From positions 144,199-208,198 of the forward strand of contig NZ_JNXC01000019.1 of the NCBI RefSeq assembly GCF_000716595.1: a stretch of 64,000 nucleotides of DNA, written 5' to 3'. The translations under genes were made by a program, and so were the position numbers. How positions within the stretch are numbered: position 1 is the stretch's first letter; each line of letters starts with the position of its first letter. Shown in pieces: positions 43,917 to 53,469 of this stretch. The notes beneath the pieces were generated by a model, which saw only the letters and a program-made list of their open reading frames with translations, was not told where the DNA came from and ran no database searches. The DNA comes from Saccharothrix sp. NRRL B-16314 (GTDB lineage: Bacteria; Actinomycetota; Actinomycetes; Mycobacteriales; Pseudonocardiaceae).

Positions 43917-46900
43917 GGACCGGTTTCTCATCGCCACCGCCGTCGCGCACTACCGCGACGCACCGCACCTGGACCGGCCGGGACTGGTGGACGCGCGCCA
44001 GGAGATCGTCGACCTGTTCACCGGGACCTTCGGTTACACCCACGTCGACGAACTCAGCCTCGACCCGACCCGCCACCAGCTGACCGCGGGGCTGCGCGCG
44101 TTCTGCCGCTCACCGCAGCGCAGGCCGGACGACATGGTCGCAATCTACCTCGCCTGCCACGGTGAGATCCTCGACACCAGTGGCGAGCACGTCCTGCTGA
44201 CCGGCGACAGCGACCCGGACGACATCGCCGACGCACTGCCCACCGAGGAGCTCGCGCGCAAGATCCTGCTGGACACCCCGGTGCGGCGGGTGTTGCTCAT
44301 GCTGGACACGTGCTACTCGGGCCGGGGCGGCCACGACTTCACCGCAGCGGCACTGACCAAGCTGACCCAGCACTGGGACCGCGACCGGGGTTCGGCGCTG
44401 GTCGTCATGACCTCGACCCAACCGTTCGAACAGGCGCAGACCGGGGCGTTCCCCGCCCTGTTCCGCCGCTCGGTGGACGGGCCGTCTGTCGCCGGCCATG
44501 CCCCGGCCACGCTGGCGTTGGACGCGGTTGTCCAGGCCATGAACGACGACCCGGTCAGGCCCGGGTTCCAGACGATCACCTGCGCGTTGACGCATGTCAC
44601 CGGGACGCTGCCGCCGTTCCTGCCCAACCCCCGCCACGACGCGAACTCCGGCGAGGTCGACCTGGCCATCCAGCAGGCCCGCGAATGGCGGTCCGACGCC
44701 GGCCGGCGCGAGCTCGAGTTCCGCACCACGATGCTGCTCCGGGCCATGGGAGGCCGCTCGCCCGACCGCGGGTGGTGGTTCACCGGCCGGGTGGCCGCGC
44801 TGACCGACCTCACCCGGTGGCTGCGTCAGCCCGATCCGGCCATGCCCTTGCTGGTCGTGACCGCGGCGCCCGGCTCGGGCAAGACGGCCGTGCTGGGATT
44901 CGTCGCGGCTCTGGCCCATGCGGACTGGCGCAGCACGGTGCCGATGAACTCGCTGGGGCTGTCCGAGGACACGATCCCGCCGCAGGGTTCGATTGACGCG
45001 GTCGTCTACGCCCAGAACCGTACCACCGACCAGGTGTTCCGGGCCATTGCCGCCGCGGCACGGCTGGACGCGGACACGCCGGACGCCCTGCTCGACGGCC
45101 TCATCGGCCGCGAGCGCCCACTGACCGTGGTCATCGACGCCGTCGACGAGGCCGCGCGCCCTGAGGAGCTCGCGCAGGAGTTGTTGCGGCCGCTGACGCA
45201 GCACGCGCGCGGCCGGTTGCGCCTGCTGGTGGGCACTCGGCCGCACCTGTTGACCGGCCTCGGTGTCCGCCGCGAGGACAGCGTCGACCTGGACGCGCCC
45301 CGGTACGCCGATCTGGAGGCGCTCACCACGTATGCCGCCCGGGGCCTGCTCAGCGCCGTGCCCGACAGCCCGTACCTCGGCCAGCCCGCACCGGTGGTTC
45401 AGGCCGTCGCGCGGCTGATCGCCGAGGCCTCCGCGCCCTCGTTCCTCGTCGCCCGCATCGCCAGCGCGACCCTTGCCGCGACCCCGGTCGTCGATCCCGG
45501 TGACGACGGGTGGCGCCGGTCGCTGCCGCGATTGCCCGGCGAGGCGATGCGGCACGACCTCGACACCCGGCTGGGGCCGCAGGCCGCACGCGCGCGGGAC
45601 CTGTTGCGTCCGTTGGCATACGCCGAGGGGCAGGGCCTGCCCTGGGAGGACATCTGGCCGTCGCTGGCGTCCAGGATCGCCGGCGCGGAGTACCGCGACG
45701 AGGACCTGTTCTGGTTGCGGCGCAACGCGGGTTCCTACGTCGTCGAAGCGGCCGAGGACGACCGTTCGGTGTACCGGCTGTACCACCAGGCGCTGGCCGA
45801 GCACCTGCGCGAGGACGGCGACCACCGCGCGGTCCAGCACGCGTTCGTCCAGGTGCTGGTGTCCCACGTGCCGCTCACCCTCGGCGGTGCGCGGGACTGG
45901 GCTCGAGCCCACCCGTACACGCTGCGGTACCTTGCTACGCACGCCGCCGAGTGCGGTGTCCTGGACGAGGTCATCGCCGACGTCGAGTACCTCGTGCACG
46001 CCCACCCCGACGAGCTGCTCGTCGCGATGGGGAAGCTGGCAACGGAGGAGGGCAGGCTGACCGCCGCCGTCTACCGTGCCTCGGTCGCGACCCACCGCGA
46101 CCTGCCGCCGGCAGACCGGCGTCAGATCCTCGCCACCGACGCGACCCGCCTCAAGGCGCCCCAGCAGCACACGCTCGCCAGGTCGATGGAGTGGGTGCCG
46201 CGCTGGGCGAGCGGCGGGCAGCTCAGCACCACCCTGCGCGGCACGCTCACCGGCCACCAGGGCACCGTGACCGCGGTGGCCTGCGCGCAGGTGGGCGGCA
46301 AGCCCGTTGCCGTCAGCGGCGGCAACGACGGGACCGTGCGGGTGTGGGACCTCGCCACTGGTGCCCTGTTGACCCGCCTCAGCGACCATATCCAGGGCGT
46401 GGAGTCGGTCGCCTGCACGACGGTGAACGGGCGGCCGGTCGCCGTCACCCTCGGGGCGGCGCTCGGGAACCCGCTCGTCGAGGATCTGGCCACTGGTAGC
46501 GCGCTTTACCACCTCGCTCCGGAGGGCACCTGGGTGAGCGCGGTGACGTGCCAGGATCTCGGCGGGCAGCCCGTCGCCATCATGGGCGTCAACGACGGCA
46601 CGATCCGGGTGGTCGACGTGGCCACGAGGGCGCTCCGTGGGCTCGTCCCGCCGTGGGACTCGCCGAAGGCCGTGGCGCACGGTGAGTTGGACGGCCGATT
46701 GGTGGTCGTCGGCCTCGGCCTGACGGGGAAGGTCACGGTCTGGGAGGTGGCCACCAGTGCCCGGTTCGCGACTATCGGTCATGAGGACTGGAGCGTGACC
46801 TCGGTCGCGTGCACCACGGTGGACGGGCATCTCCTCGTCGTCACCGGCTGCGACGACAGCCAAGTCCGTGTGTGGGACCTGACCGCTGGCGCGCTGCGCG

Positions 46901-48105
46901 CCACCCTGACCGGCAACCTCGCGGTGTACGCCGTCGCGTGCTCTGTGGTCGATGGACGCGCGGTCGCAGTGAGCGGTGGTGTGGACGCGACCGTGCGGGT
47001 GTGGGACCTGACCACCGGGGACCTCCGCGCCGCGCTCACCGGGCATCTGGAACCCGTGACCGCGATCGCGTGCACCATGGTTGACGGGCAACCGGTCGCG
47101 GTCACCGGCAGCGAGGACAGCACGGTGCGCACGTGGAGTCTCGGTGGTCTCACTCGTCCCAAACTGAAGGGTCATGCCGGCGACATCGTTGACGTGACCT
47201 GGTGCGAGCTGCCCGGTGGACCGGTGGCGGTCACCGCAGCCGAGGACGAGACGGTACGGGTCTGGGACCTCGCGACCGGGGCCGTACGCGGGACTCTGAC
47301 CGGCTACGTCGGCCCAGTGTCCGCGGTGGCGTGCGCGAGTGTGGCCGGACGCCCGGTGGCTGTGACCGCCGGGTTCGCGACGACGGTGTGGGTGTGGGAC
47401 CTGCTAACAGGCACCCTTCGCTACGACCTGAGCAGCAAGGAAAGCCCGGCGCGCCAAGCGAACTGGGTAAGCGCGGTGGCCTGCACGGAGGTACACGGAA
47501 GGCCAGTCGCGGTCACCGGCAGTTCGACGGTCGGGGTTTGGGACCTGACCACCGGAGCGCTGCTCGGCAGCATCACCGGCCACAACGGGCGGGTGCGCCT
47601 GGTGGCCTGCACGACCATGTACGGCCGCCCAGCCGCGGTGACCACCACCGGCGAGGAAGCACTGCGGGTGTGGGACCTGACCACCGGCGCACCGATGGCC
47701 ACGGTCGCCATCGGCGACACTTGGTTGACGGCCTTGACATGCACCACAGTGGACGGACGCCCGGTCGCCGTGACAGGCGCGGAGAACGGGGCGGTTCAGG
47801 TGTGGGACCTGACCACTGGCACCGTACGCACCACCCTTACCGGCCACAACGGCGTGATCAGTGCGGTGAACTACACGAATCTCGACGGTTCGCTGGTTGT
47901 GGTCACGGCAGGCAAAGACACGACGGTGCGGATCTGGAACCTGGCCAGCGCCGAGCTCGTCAGCACGCTCAACTTCCCTTCCCCCCTAAGCGCGCTCTGC
48001 GTCGGCCCAACCGGCGAGATCATCACAGGAGTCGGCTGGGACCTGGTGGTAACCGGCCGACGACCGAACACGCAACCAGAGCCGGGCTACGGCACATCGT
48101 GGTGA
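43906..48105 (+). CDS. Caspase-like protease fused to a STAND NTPase and WD40 repeats
   Basis: A 1399-residue, three-part protein. N-terminal caspase-fold (peptidase C14) domain: catalytic His85 in IYLACHGE and Cys136 in MLDTCYSG. Middle STAND/AAA-type NTPase: Walker A VTAAPGSGKTAVL near residue 320 and Walker B TVVIDAVDEAA. C-terminal WD40 propeller from about residue 778, with some 12-14 repeats of the pattern TVRVWDLTTG. WD40 is the usual sensor, the NTPase the switch and the caspase the cutter, as in other bacterial NLR-like defence proteins. Its partner is the overlapping hydrolase. Trigger and substrate are unknown. Confidence 0.88.
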   Translation: MAGEDRFLIATAVAHYRDAPHLDRPGLVDARQEIVDLFTGTFGYTHVDELSLDPTRHQLTAGLRAFCRSPQRRPDDMVAIYLACHGEILDTSGEHVLLTGDSDPDDIADALPTEELARKILLDTPVRRVLLMLDTCYSGRGGHDFTAAALTKLTQHWDRDRGSALVVMTSTQPFEQAQTGAFPALFRRSVDGPSVAGHAPATLALDAVVQAMNDDPVRPGFQTITCALTHVTGTLPPFLPNPRHDANSGEVDLAIQQAREWRSDAGRRELEFRTTMLLRAMGGRSPDRGWWFTGRVAALTDLTRWLRQPDPAMPLLVVTAAPGSGKTAVLGFVAALAHADWRSTVPMNSLGLSEDTIPPQGSIDAVVYAQNRTTDQVFRAIAAAARLDADTPDALLDGLIGRERPLTVVIDAVDEAARPEELAQELLRPLTQHARGRLRLLVGTRPHLLTGLGVRREDSVDLDAPRYADLEALTTYAARGLLSAVPDSPYLGQPAPVVQAVARLIAEASAPSFLVARIASATLAATPVVDPGDDGWRRSLPRLPGEAMRHDLDTRLGPQAARARDLLRPLAYAEGQGLPWEDIWPSLASRIAGAEYRDEDLFWLRRNAGSYVVEAAEDDRSVYRLYHQALAEHLREDGDHRAVQHAFVQVLVSHVPLTLGGARDWARAHPYTLRYLATHAAECGVLDEVIADVEYLVHAHPDELLVAMGKLATEEGRLTAAVYRASVATHRDLPPADRRQILATDATRLKAPQQHTLARSMEWVPRWASGGQLSTTLRGTLTGHQGTVTAVACAQVGGKPVAVSGGNDGTVRVWDLATGALLTRLSDHIQGVESVACTTVNGRPVAVTLGAALGNPLVEDLATGSALYHLAPEGTWVSAVTCQDLGGQPVAIMGVNDGTIRVVDVATRALRGLVPPWDSPKAVAHGELDGRLVVVGLGLTGKVTVWEVATSARFATIGHEDWSVTSVACTTVDGHLLVVTGCDDSQVRVWDLTAGALRATLTGNLAVYAVACSVVDGRAVAVSGGVDATVRVWDLTTGDLRAALTGHLEPVTAIACTMVDGQPVAVTGSEDSTVRTWSLGGLTRPKLKGHAGDIVDVTWCELPGGPVAVTAAEDETVRVWDLATGAVRGTLTGYVGPVSAVACASVAGRPVAVTAGFATTVWVWDLLTGTLRYDLSSKESPARQANWVSAVACTEVHGRPVAVTGSSTVGVWDLTTGALLGSITGHNGRVRLVACTTMYGRPAAVTTTGEEALRVWDLTTGAPMATVAIGDTWLTALTCTTVDGRPVAVTGAENGAVQVWDLTTGTVRTTLTGHNGVISAVNYTNLDGSLVVVTAGKDTTVRIWNLASAELVSTLNFPSPLSALCVGPTGEIITGVGWDLVVTGRRPNTQPEPGYGTSW

Positions 48106-49085
48106 CGTCCGCTTATCGGGCATGAACGGACGTCTGGGAACAGAAGTGGTCTCCGTGCGGCATCATGATCTGGTGCTGGTTCAGGTGAAGGGGTTATCCG
48201 GTCTCCGGATGCTGCTGCGCTGGTCGAGGTGCGGACCTCGGTGGGGACGGTGGTAGCCCGCTGGTGCGGAGACCTGGCGGTGTCACCGGGCGCGCACCGC
48301 GCCGGCTGACTGCTCCTCCCATCGCAGACCGGTAGGCACCATCGTGTCCGCGCATAGGCCGTGTTGCGCGCCATCCGCGCACCCGGAAACGACAGGTCCG
48401 GCAACCTGTCCAGGCGATAGCTCGCCCTGCAGCCCGACATCCCGCCACCCCCGATTCATCCGCGGCGGCAACCACTCCACCTGGTTACGCCGCACATCCG
48501 GCCGGCGCTCCACTGCCGTCTACCGCTTCGGCGAAGAACCGCAGATCGCGGGTGTGACCTCGCCAGTCGCTGCACAATTCGGTGAACGCTCCAGATGTCC
48601 ACTCCGGACGGGCCATCGATAGAGCCATTGAACGACGACGCCTCACGCTCCCATGTGGACTCCGCTACCAACGGCCCTCCTCGTTGCGACACCGCCTGTG
48701 CTCGAAAGCCCGCCGATCGTCCTCGGTCGATTCCCCCCGCGTCCGCGGACTCCTCCCCGTCACAGTGCCCGCTCAGCCACTTGCGGGCGTGAAACCACAA
48801 GCAGTCCAAGAACCGTGCCACATCCCGGGCAACGGCCTGCTGGGTGTGACGTAAGGCTGTGGCCATCTCGTACGAGGCGAAGTCTCGTTCAACACCAGGT
48901 CGAACGAGCCATCCGGTGCGTGCGGCAGCCCGACCCGTACCGGCCACAACATTCGCAGGTTGTCCCGGTGGACCGTGCCCCGTCGCGTCGCGACCGGCCT
49001 GCACCATGCGATCGCGTGATCTGCCTAGCACAGGGGGCACAGGCGAGTACACTCTGTAACCGGAACTGACGGGTTGGGGGCGTTC
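48106..49085. other. Intergenic stretch, about 1 kb
   Basis: No frame on either strand has a convincing start and domain. Several arginine-rich frames overlap, suggesting worn-down mobile DNA, but no transposase motif was recognised. It holds the promoter of the next rightward gene near its right end. Confidence 0.35.
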
Positions 49086-50042
49086 ATGGTCCTGTACGAG
49101 GGGACAGACGGATGGATTGGCGTCGAGGGGACGACGTTGACAATCCTCCGGACGGACAACAGGGATATCGGCCCTCGCACCCTTCCTTTTCAGGCTTTGA
49201 GCCGGGTGACTCTCAGGGAAGCGACGAGGCTACGCCGGGGGCACATCCAGTTGTGCTTCGGCACCGGCGTTCGGGTTCCGAAAGGGGCGGATGACGTCCC
49301 GAACATGATCAGATTCGGTTACGAGAGGCGAGAGCAGTTTCGGGCGCTCTACGAGTATCTGCAGGGCGTCGTGCGGACGAATGTGTCCACCGGCGTCGAC
49401 ATGGCAGCGGCGTATGAGGCCGCGAATGATCCATTGGCGGTATGGCAGGTAGCCCAAGCGCGGCGACAACAAGATGAGCACCGCCAGCGAATCGACAAAC
49501 TGGCCCGGAAGATCGGACCTGAGGCTGCGGCGCGTCAGGACATCATGGCCGCGGGGATTGCTTCCGCCACGGGTGAGCGGTGCTGGCTCGTCCTCAAACA
49601 CCTGCCTGGCCTTCTGCTCGGCAGAGAACTGGTCGTTGTAGTCGCCGAGTGCTTTCTTGGCAACGTTCTGGGCACGGTGGTACTGACGAACCAGCGGGTC
49701 ATGTTCGTCAACACGAAGTTCTCCGGGGACCAGGTGCAAGTGCTGCGACTAGGCGAAATCATCGCGGTGTCGGCATCTGTAAAGCTCTTCAAGGGAGCAC
49801 TTAAGGTGCAGACGTTGAGGGGTGCCATGGAGTTCAGTGGCCTCAGGATCGAAGACCTGCAACGGCTCGACGAATCACTGCGCCGTGTCGACGGAAACGT
49901 CGGAAGTGCCAATCAGGCCGCGTCGCACGGCGGCCGGAGCGTACTGGACCAGATCGCTCAGCTTGCGGAGTTGCACGAGGCCGGCGTGCTGAGCGCTGCG
50001 GAGTTCGAGGCGAAGAAACAGCAGTTGCTGGATAGGCTGTGA
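49086..50042 (+). CDS. PH-like domain protein with C-terminal SHOCT motif
   Basis: The ATG at 49086 after GGGGG is preferred, giving 318 residues. The first 105 residues read as a PH-like (DUF4429-type) beta-barrel (ILRTDNRDIGPRTLPFQALS). The middle contains a helix and a second PH-like domain (LGTVVLTNQRVMFVNTKFSG). The end, DQIAQLAELHEAGVLSAAEF followed by EAKKQQLL, is a SHOCT motif. Such proteins bind membranes or oligomerise; the function is unknown. No obvious operon partner. Confidence 0.75.
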   Translation: MVLYEGTDGWIGVEGTTLTILRTDNRDIGPRTLPFQALSRVTLREATRLRRGHIQLCFGTGVRVPKGADDVPNMIRFGYERREQFRALYEYLQGVVRTNVSTGVDMAAAYEAANDPLAVWQVAQARRQQDEHRQRIDKLARKIGPEAAARQDIMAAGIASATGERCWLVLKHLPGLLLGRELVVVVAECFLGNVLGTVVLTNQRVMFVNTKFSGDQVQVLRLGEIIAVSASVKLFKGALKVQTLRGAMEFSGLRIEDLQRLDESLRRVDGNVGSANQAASHGGRSVLDQIAQLAELHEAGVLSAAEFEAKKQQLLDRL

Positions 50043-50293
50043 CATCCCTGCCAGGCCAAAGCGTGGTGGGGTTGATGGCGCGGGTCGTTTCGCCGTCCTG
50101 TCTCAATGCCGCTGACTGAAGAACCTCCGCCGCCCGTCGCCGCAGGAGCTGTTCCAGCCGGACCGGATCCATGTCGGCGCGCGCGACCAACCCAGCGCCA
50201 ACACCTCCGACCGCCTCGAACGTGTCCGCCACCGCCTCCACCACGGCGGCCTTGTCGTGATCGGACACATGCCGGAACTCCGCAGCCGACACC

Positions 50294-50728
50294 GTGCGAC
50301 AACTGGAAAAAGGCGTCACCGACCCGACGGCACCCGACCCGACGCTGTGGTGCACGTGGGGCACCTTGGCAACCAGCATGGTCAACATCCTGTGCCGCAC
50401 ATCGGAACGGATCGACATCTTCGCACCGCTGGGCATCCACCCGGCCCTCGAACAGCTCAATGCCTACCGCTGCACCGCGTACGTGCTGGAGCGAACCGTG
50501 GTCGACCGCCGCAACGTCACCATCCGCGTGATTCCGCGCGACGTCAGTCTCTTCCCCGGCATCGAGTGCCACCCGCTGACCCGCTTCTCCATGCCTGACG
50601 GCCCCGCGGTGATCTTCTACGCCTACGTGCACACAGCGCACTTCACCGCGGAAACCCAGCACCTGCTGTCGGCGTACGCGCTGTTCGAGCAGCTCGCCGA
50701 GTTCACCGGCACGGCGGATCTCACGTAG
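50294..50728 (+). pseudogene. C-terminal part of an XRE-type regulator (DUF5753-like)
   Basis: A GTG at 50294 opens a 144-residue frame matching the ligand-binding tail of actinomycete XRE regulators: ALEQLNAYRCTAYVLERTVV, NVTIRVIPRDVSLFPG, then PAVIFYAYVHTAHFTAE and a final helix. The HTH domain that should precede it is not present in frame; upstream sequence is degenerate. Likely a truncated regulator, though a standalone domain is possible. Confidence 0.5.
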
Positions 50729-50745
50729 TCAACCCGACCGCAGCA

Positions 50746-50865
50746 ATGCAGCGCTTGGCTACCGAAACCCGTGCCGCCTTCGTGGCCGCCGCCGACACCG
50801 TGGACGTGACGCTGCGCGACTACCGGAACGTGGACGAGGACGCGACGATCAAGGAGGTGTCCTGA
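50746..50865 (+). pseudogene. Truncated WXG100-like protein
   Basis: A 39-residue frame, MQRLATETRAAFVAAADTVD then DYRNVDEDATIKEVS, reads like the C-terminal helix of a WXG100/ESX-type protein. It ends TGATG, overlapping the next start, with AAGGAGG just before. The N-terminal helix and WXG turn are missing, probably by deletion at the junction with the regulator remnant. Confidence 0.55.
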
Positions 50866-52100
50866 TGCCGTTGGAGACCGCGGTCCAGGGCGACCCGGCC
50901 AGCTTGCGGGCGACCGCCGAGTGGCTCCGCGAGCTGGCGCGGGCCGCCGAGGAGGCCGGGACGACCGCGCGCGGCGCGTCGACCATGTCGGAAGCGGGCT
51001 GGACGGGTCCCGCGGCGGACTCGTTCCGCGCCACGGTCGGTGCCACCCTCGGCGAGGTCGACGGGATCGCCGCCACGGACACCGGCGCCGCCGCCGCGCT
51101 CGACGCGCACGCGGCGGACCTGGAGACCGTAAAGGCGCGGATGGCGCAGGCGGTGGCCGTCGCCTCGGGAGCCGGGCTGACCGTGTTCGGCACGCTGATC
51201 TGCGAGCCGTCCGGTCTGGCGGAAGGCGCGAAGCTGAAGGCGTTCGAGGAGTGCCTGCGCACCGTCTCCGAGGCCGACGCGCTGGAACGGGACTCCCAGT
51301 CGCGGCTGACGGACTTTTTCGGCACGCTCGGCGACGCGGCCACTCACCCGGCGACGTTCCTGGCGCTCGACGGCGCGGCGGGCGCGGCCGGCGCGCACTT
51401 CGCGGGACGGATGGTGCAGCTGTCCGAAGCCGCGGACCGCTACACGTCAGCGGCGACGACCACCACGGTCGTCGCCGGACAGCTGGAGGCCTCGGGCCGG
51501 TCGATCCCCTCGACCCAACGCTGGGACCTGCTGCGCACCAACGCCCTGAACCAACGGGAGGCGGAGCGCCGGAGCGCGGAACTCGCGCGGCTCGTCGGCG
51601 GCCAAACCGCCACCACGGCCCAGAATGGCCGGTTCATCCTGACCACGAACATCGGGAACACCACCCGGTGGGGCCAGAGCCTCACCGGGCGGTTCGGGAC
51701 CGTGGTCAAGAACGTACCGTGGACGGGGCTCGGGCTGACGGCGGTCGGCGTCGGCATCGGCATCGGCATCGGCATCGAGATCGTCAACGAGCCGACCGTC
51801 GAAAACTCGATCGTCGCCGTCACTGCGGGCACTGCGGGCCTGGTGGCGTCCACCGCGATGGCATCGGCGGTCACGACGGCGATGGTGGGGTCTGCGGTAC
51901 TGGTGGGCGCACCTGTCCTGGCGCCGGTGGCTGCGGGCGCCCTAGTGGGCGTGGCCACCGCGTACGTAGTGCAACAGTGCGGCGACGAGGCCGTCGAAGG
52001 AGTCAAGGACGTCGGCGGGGCCGCGGTGGACAAGGCCAAGGACATCGGGAAGACCGTGGGCGGCGGAATCAAGAAGACGTTCACCGGCGGCTTCCTCTGA
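50865..52100 (+). CDS. WXG-type (ESX/type VII) protein with glycine-zipper C-terminus
   Basis: A 411-residue protein. The N-terminal 100 residues are a helical WXG domain with the turn EAGWTGPAADSF (Trp46-Thr-Gly48). A long helical middle follows. From residue about 285 come glycine-rich hydrophobic segments (GVGIGIGIGIEIV, LVGAPVLAPVAAGALVGVAT), then a lysine/glycine-rich tail. The WXG domain suggests export or partner binding through a type VII system; the glycine zipper suggests a membrane-active end. It could be a toxin, but no cognate immunity gene is seen. Its upstream partner gene is truncated. Confidence 0.7.
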   Translation: MPLETAVQGDPASLRATAEWLRELARAAEEAGTTARGASTMSEAGWTGPAADSFRATVGATLGEVDGIAATDTGAAAALDAHAADLETVKARMAQAVAVASGAGLTVFGTLICEPSGLAEGAKLKAFEECLRTVSEADALERDSQSRLTDFFGTLGDAATHPATFLALDGAAGAAGAHFAGRMVQLSEAADRYTSAATTTTVVAGQLEASGRSIPSTQRWDLLRTNALNQREAERRSAELARLVGGQTATTAQNGRFILTTNIGNTTRWGQSLTGRFGTVVKNVPWTGLGLTAVGVGIGIGIGIEIVNEPTVENSIVAVTAGTAGLVASTAMASAVTTAMVGSAVLVGAPVLAPVAAGALVGVATAYVVQQCGDEAVEGVKDVGGAAVDKAKDIGKTVGGGIKKTFTGGFL

Positions 52101-52151
52101 CCTTGCGGTCCGGGCCACGCGCCGACGCGGGCGGCCCGGACCGCAAGGTCA
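52098..52151 (+). terminator. Strong 19-bp hairpin after the WXG gene
   Basis: TGACCTTGCGGTCCGGGCC (52098-52116, including the stop codon) and its perfect reverse complement (52133-52151) enclose a 16-base loop. It is a very strong terminator directly behind the gene. Confidence 0.75.
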
Positions 52152-52234
52152 GCGGGAACAGGGAGCTGTAGGCGTTGAGGGCCAGGTTGACCACCCAGGT
52201 GGGCGTACGGGGCTTGCCCAAGGCCGCGTAGCTA

Positions 52235-53337
52235 TTGAGTCGAAAGTGATCGTCTTCCTGGAAGTTGATCAGCGTGATCGAGGTCGAGGGTGCGCACCGG
52301 TTATCGCCCGCGGAGCGTGAGGTGCTGCGGTTGCGGGTGGTGGCCGCGTTGGAGGCCGGAAAAGTCGAGGGCTACGGGCAGGCCGCAGAGGTGTTCGGGG
52401 TCTCCGAACGCTCGGTCGGCACCTGGTGGCGCGCCTACCGACGGGACGACCGCGACGGCCTGGCGACCCGCAAAGGACGCCCCGGCCCCGCCGAACTGAT
52501 CAGCGCGGAGGATCGGGGCACGCTGTTCGCGGCGATGGCCGACTACACCCCCGAGGAGTTGCTGATCGGCGGCCCGTTGTGGACCCGCCAGGCCGTGGTC
52601 CAGCTGATCCGGCTGGTCGTCGGCGTGGACATGACCGAGCAGGGCGTGGGGTTGTGGCTGCGCCGGCACGGGTTCACCCCCCAGCGCCCGGCACGCCGCG
52701 CCTACGAACAGCAGCCCGCCGCGGTGCGCACGTGGCTGGACGAGGACTATCCGGAGATCGAGGCACGCGCGAAGGCCGAGGGTGCGGCGATCGCGTGGGT
52801 CGATCAGTGCGGACTGCGCTCGGACACCGCGCCGCCAGGCCGGTCCTGGGCGCCGAAGGGCCGCACGCCGATCGTGCGGGTGACCGGGAAACGACGGCGG
52901 GTCAACGTCATGTCCGCGGTCGCCTCACGCGGCGCGTTGTGGTTCACCGTGTTCACCGTGCGGTTCACCGCACCGGTGTTCACCGCGTTTCTCGACCGCG
53001 TCGCCCGCCAGGCGGACCGGAAGGTCCACGTCATCGCCGACCGGCACCCGGTCCACCGCAGCAAGGCCGTCCGCGCCTGGCTGAAGGACAACGCCGAGCG
53101 GATCGAGCTGCACCTGATGCCCGGCTACAGCCCCGAGCTCAACCCGGACGAGCTGCTCAACGCCGACCTCAAACGCAACGTCAACGCCTCACGCGCCCGC
53201 AACGTCGACCGCCTCGCGCACGAGACCCGACGCTTCCTGCGCCGCCGCCAGCGCCAGCCACACATCGTCCGCGGCTACTTCGGGGCTCCCCACGTCCGCT
53301 ACGCCATGATGCAGGCAACCGAACACTTTCGCCTCAA
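52235..53337 (+). mobile_element. IS630-type insertion sequence, intact ends
   Basis: The terminal inverted repeats are TTGAGTCGAAAGTGATCG at the left (52235-52252) and its near copy (16 of 18 bases) reading inward at the right (53337-53320). A TA flanks each end (52233-52234 and 53338-53339), the target duplication of the family. It carries one full-length transposase gene and appears to be a recent insertion. Confidence 0.8.
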
Positions 53338-53374
53338 TATTTGTACGTGGCCCCTACGATGGCACGAGCGCTGA
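52265..53374 (+). CDS. IS630-type transposase
   Basis: A full-length 369-residue transposase from a TTG at 52265 (a GTG three codons later is possible). Helix-turn-helix regions come first (QAAEVFGVSERSVGTWWRAY), then the DDE domain: WVDQCGLRSD, VIADRHPVHRS and PGYSPELNPDELLNADLK. The reading frame runs 37 bp past the right inverted repeat before stopping, so the last dozen residues come from the target DNA. In the VIADRHPVH motif the usual DN is DR, a conservative-looking variant that may matter for activity. Confidence 0.85.
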   Translation: MISVIEVEGAHRLSPAEREVLRLRVVAALEAGKVEGYGQAAEVFGVSERSVGTWWRAYRRDDRDGLATRKGRPGPAELISAEDRGTLFAAMADYTPEELLIGGPLWTRQAVVQLIRLVVGVDMTEQGVGLWLRRHGFTPQRPARRAYEQQPAAVRTWLDEDYPEIEARAKAEGAAIAWVDQCGLRSDTAPPGRSWAPKGRTPIVRVTGKRRRVNVMSAVASRGALWFTVFTVRFTAPVFTAFLDRVARQADRKVHVIADRHPVHRSKAVRAWLKDNAERIELHLMPGYSPELNPDELLNADLKRNVNASRARNVDRLAHETRRFLRRRQRQPHIVRGYFGAPHVRYAMMQATEHFRLNICTWPLRWHER

Positions 53375-53469
53375 ACAGGTGAGGCGTGACTCGAAGAAGC
53401 ACACTTTTCGGTGCGCCGGAATCCGCAGAGGCTCCGGTGCGTCATCCTGGGTTACCAACTCGGAGCGAG

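Noticed and set aside
44110..47175. 1021-residue leftward frame opposite the caspase-STAND gene
   Set aside because: It mirrors codon usage of the real gene on the other strand, is rich in Arg/His/Gly and has no recognisable domain.
46240..48050. CRISPR-like repeats in the WD40 region
   Set aside because: The periodicity comes from coding WD40 repeats of about 40-50 codons, with no conserved short repeats and unique spacers.
48456..49052. 198-residue leftward frame in the 1-kb gap
   Set aside because: Composition is noise-like and the opposite frames are equally long; no motif.
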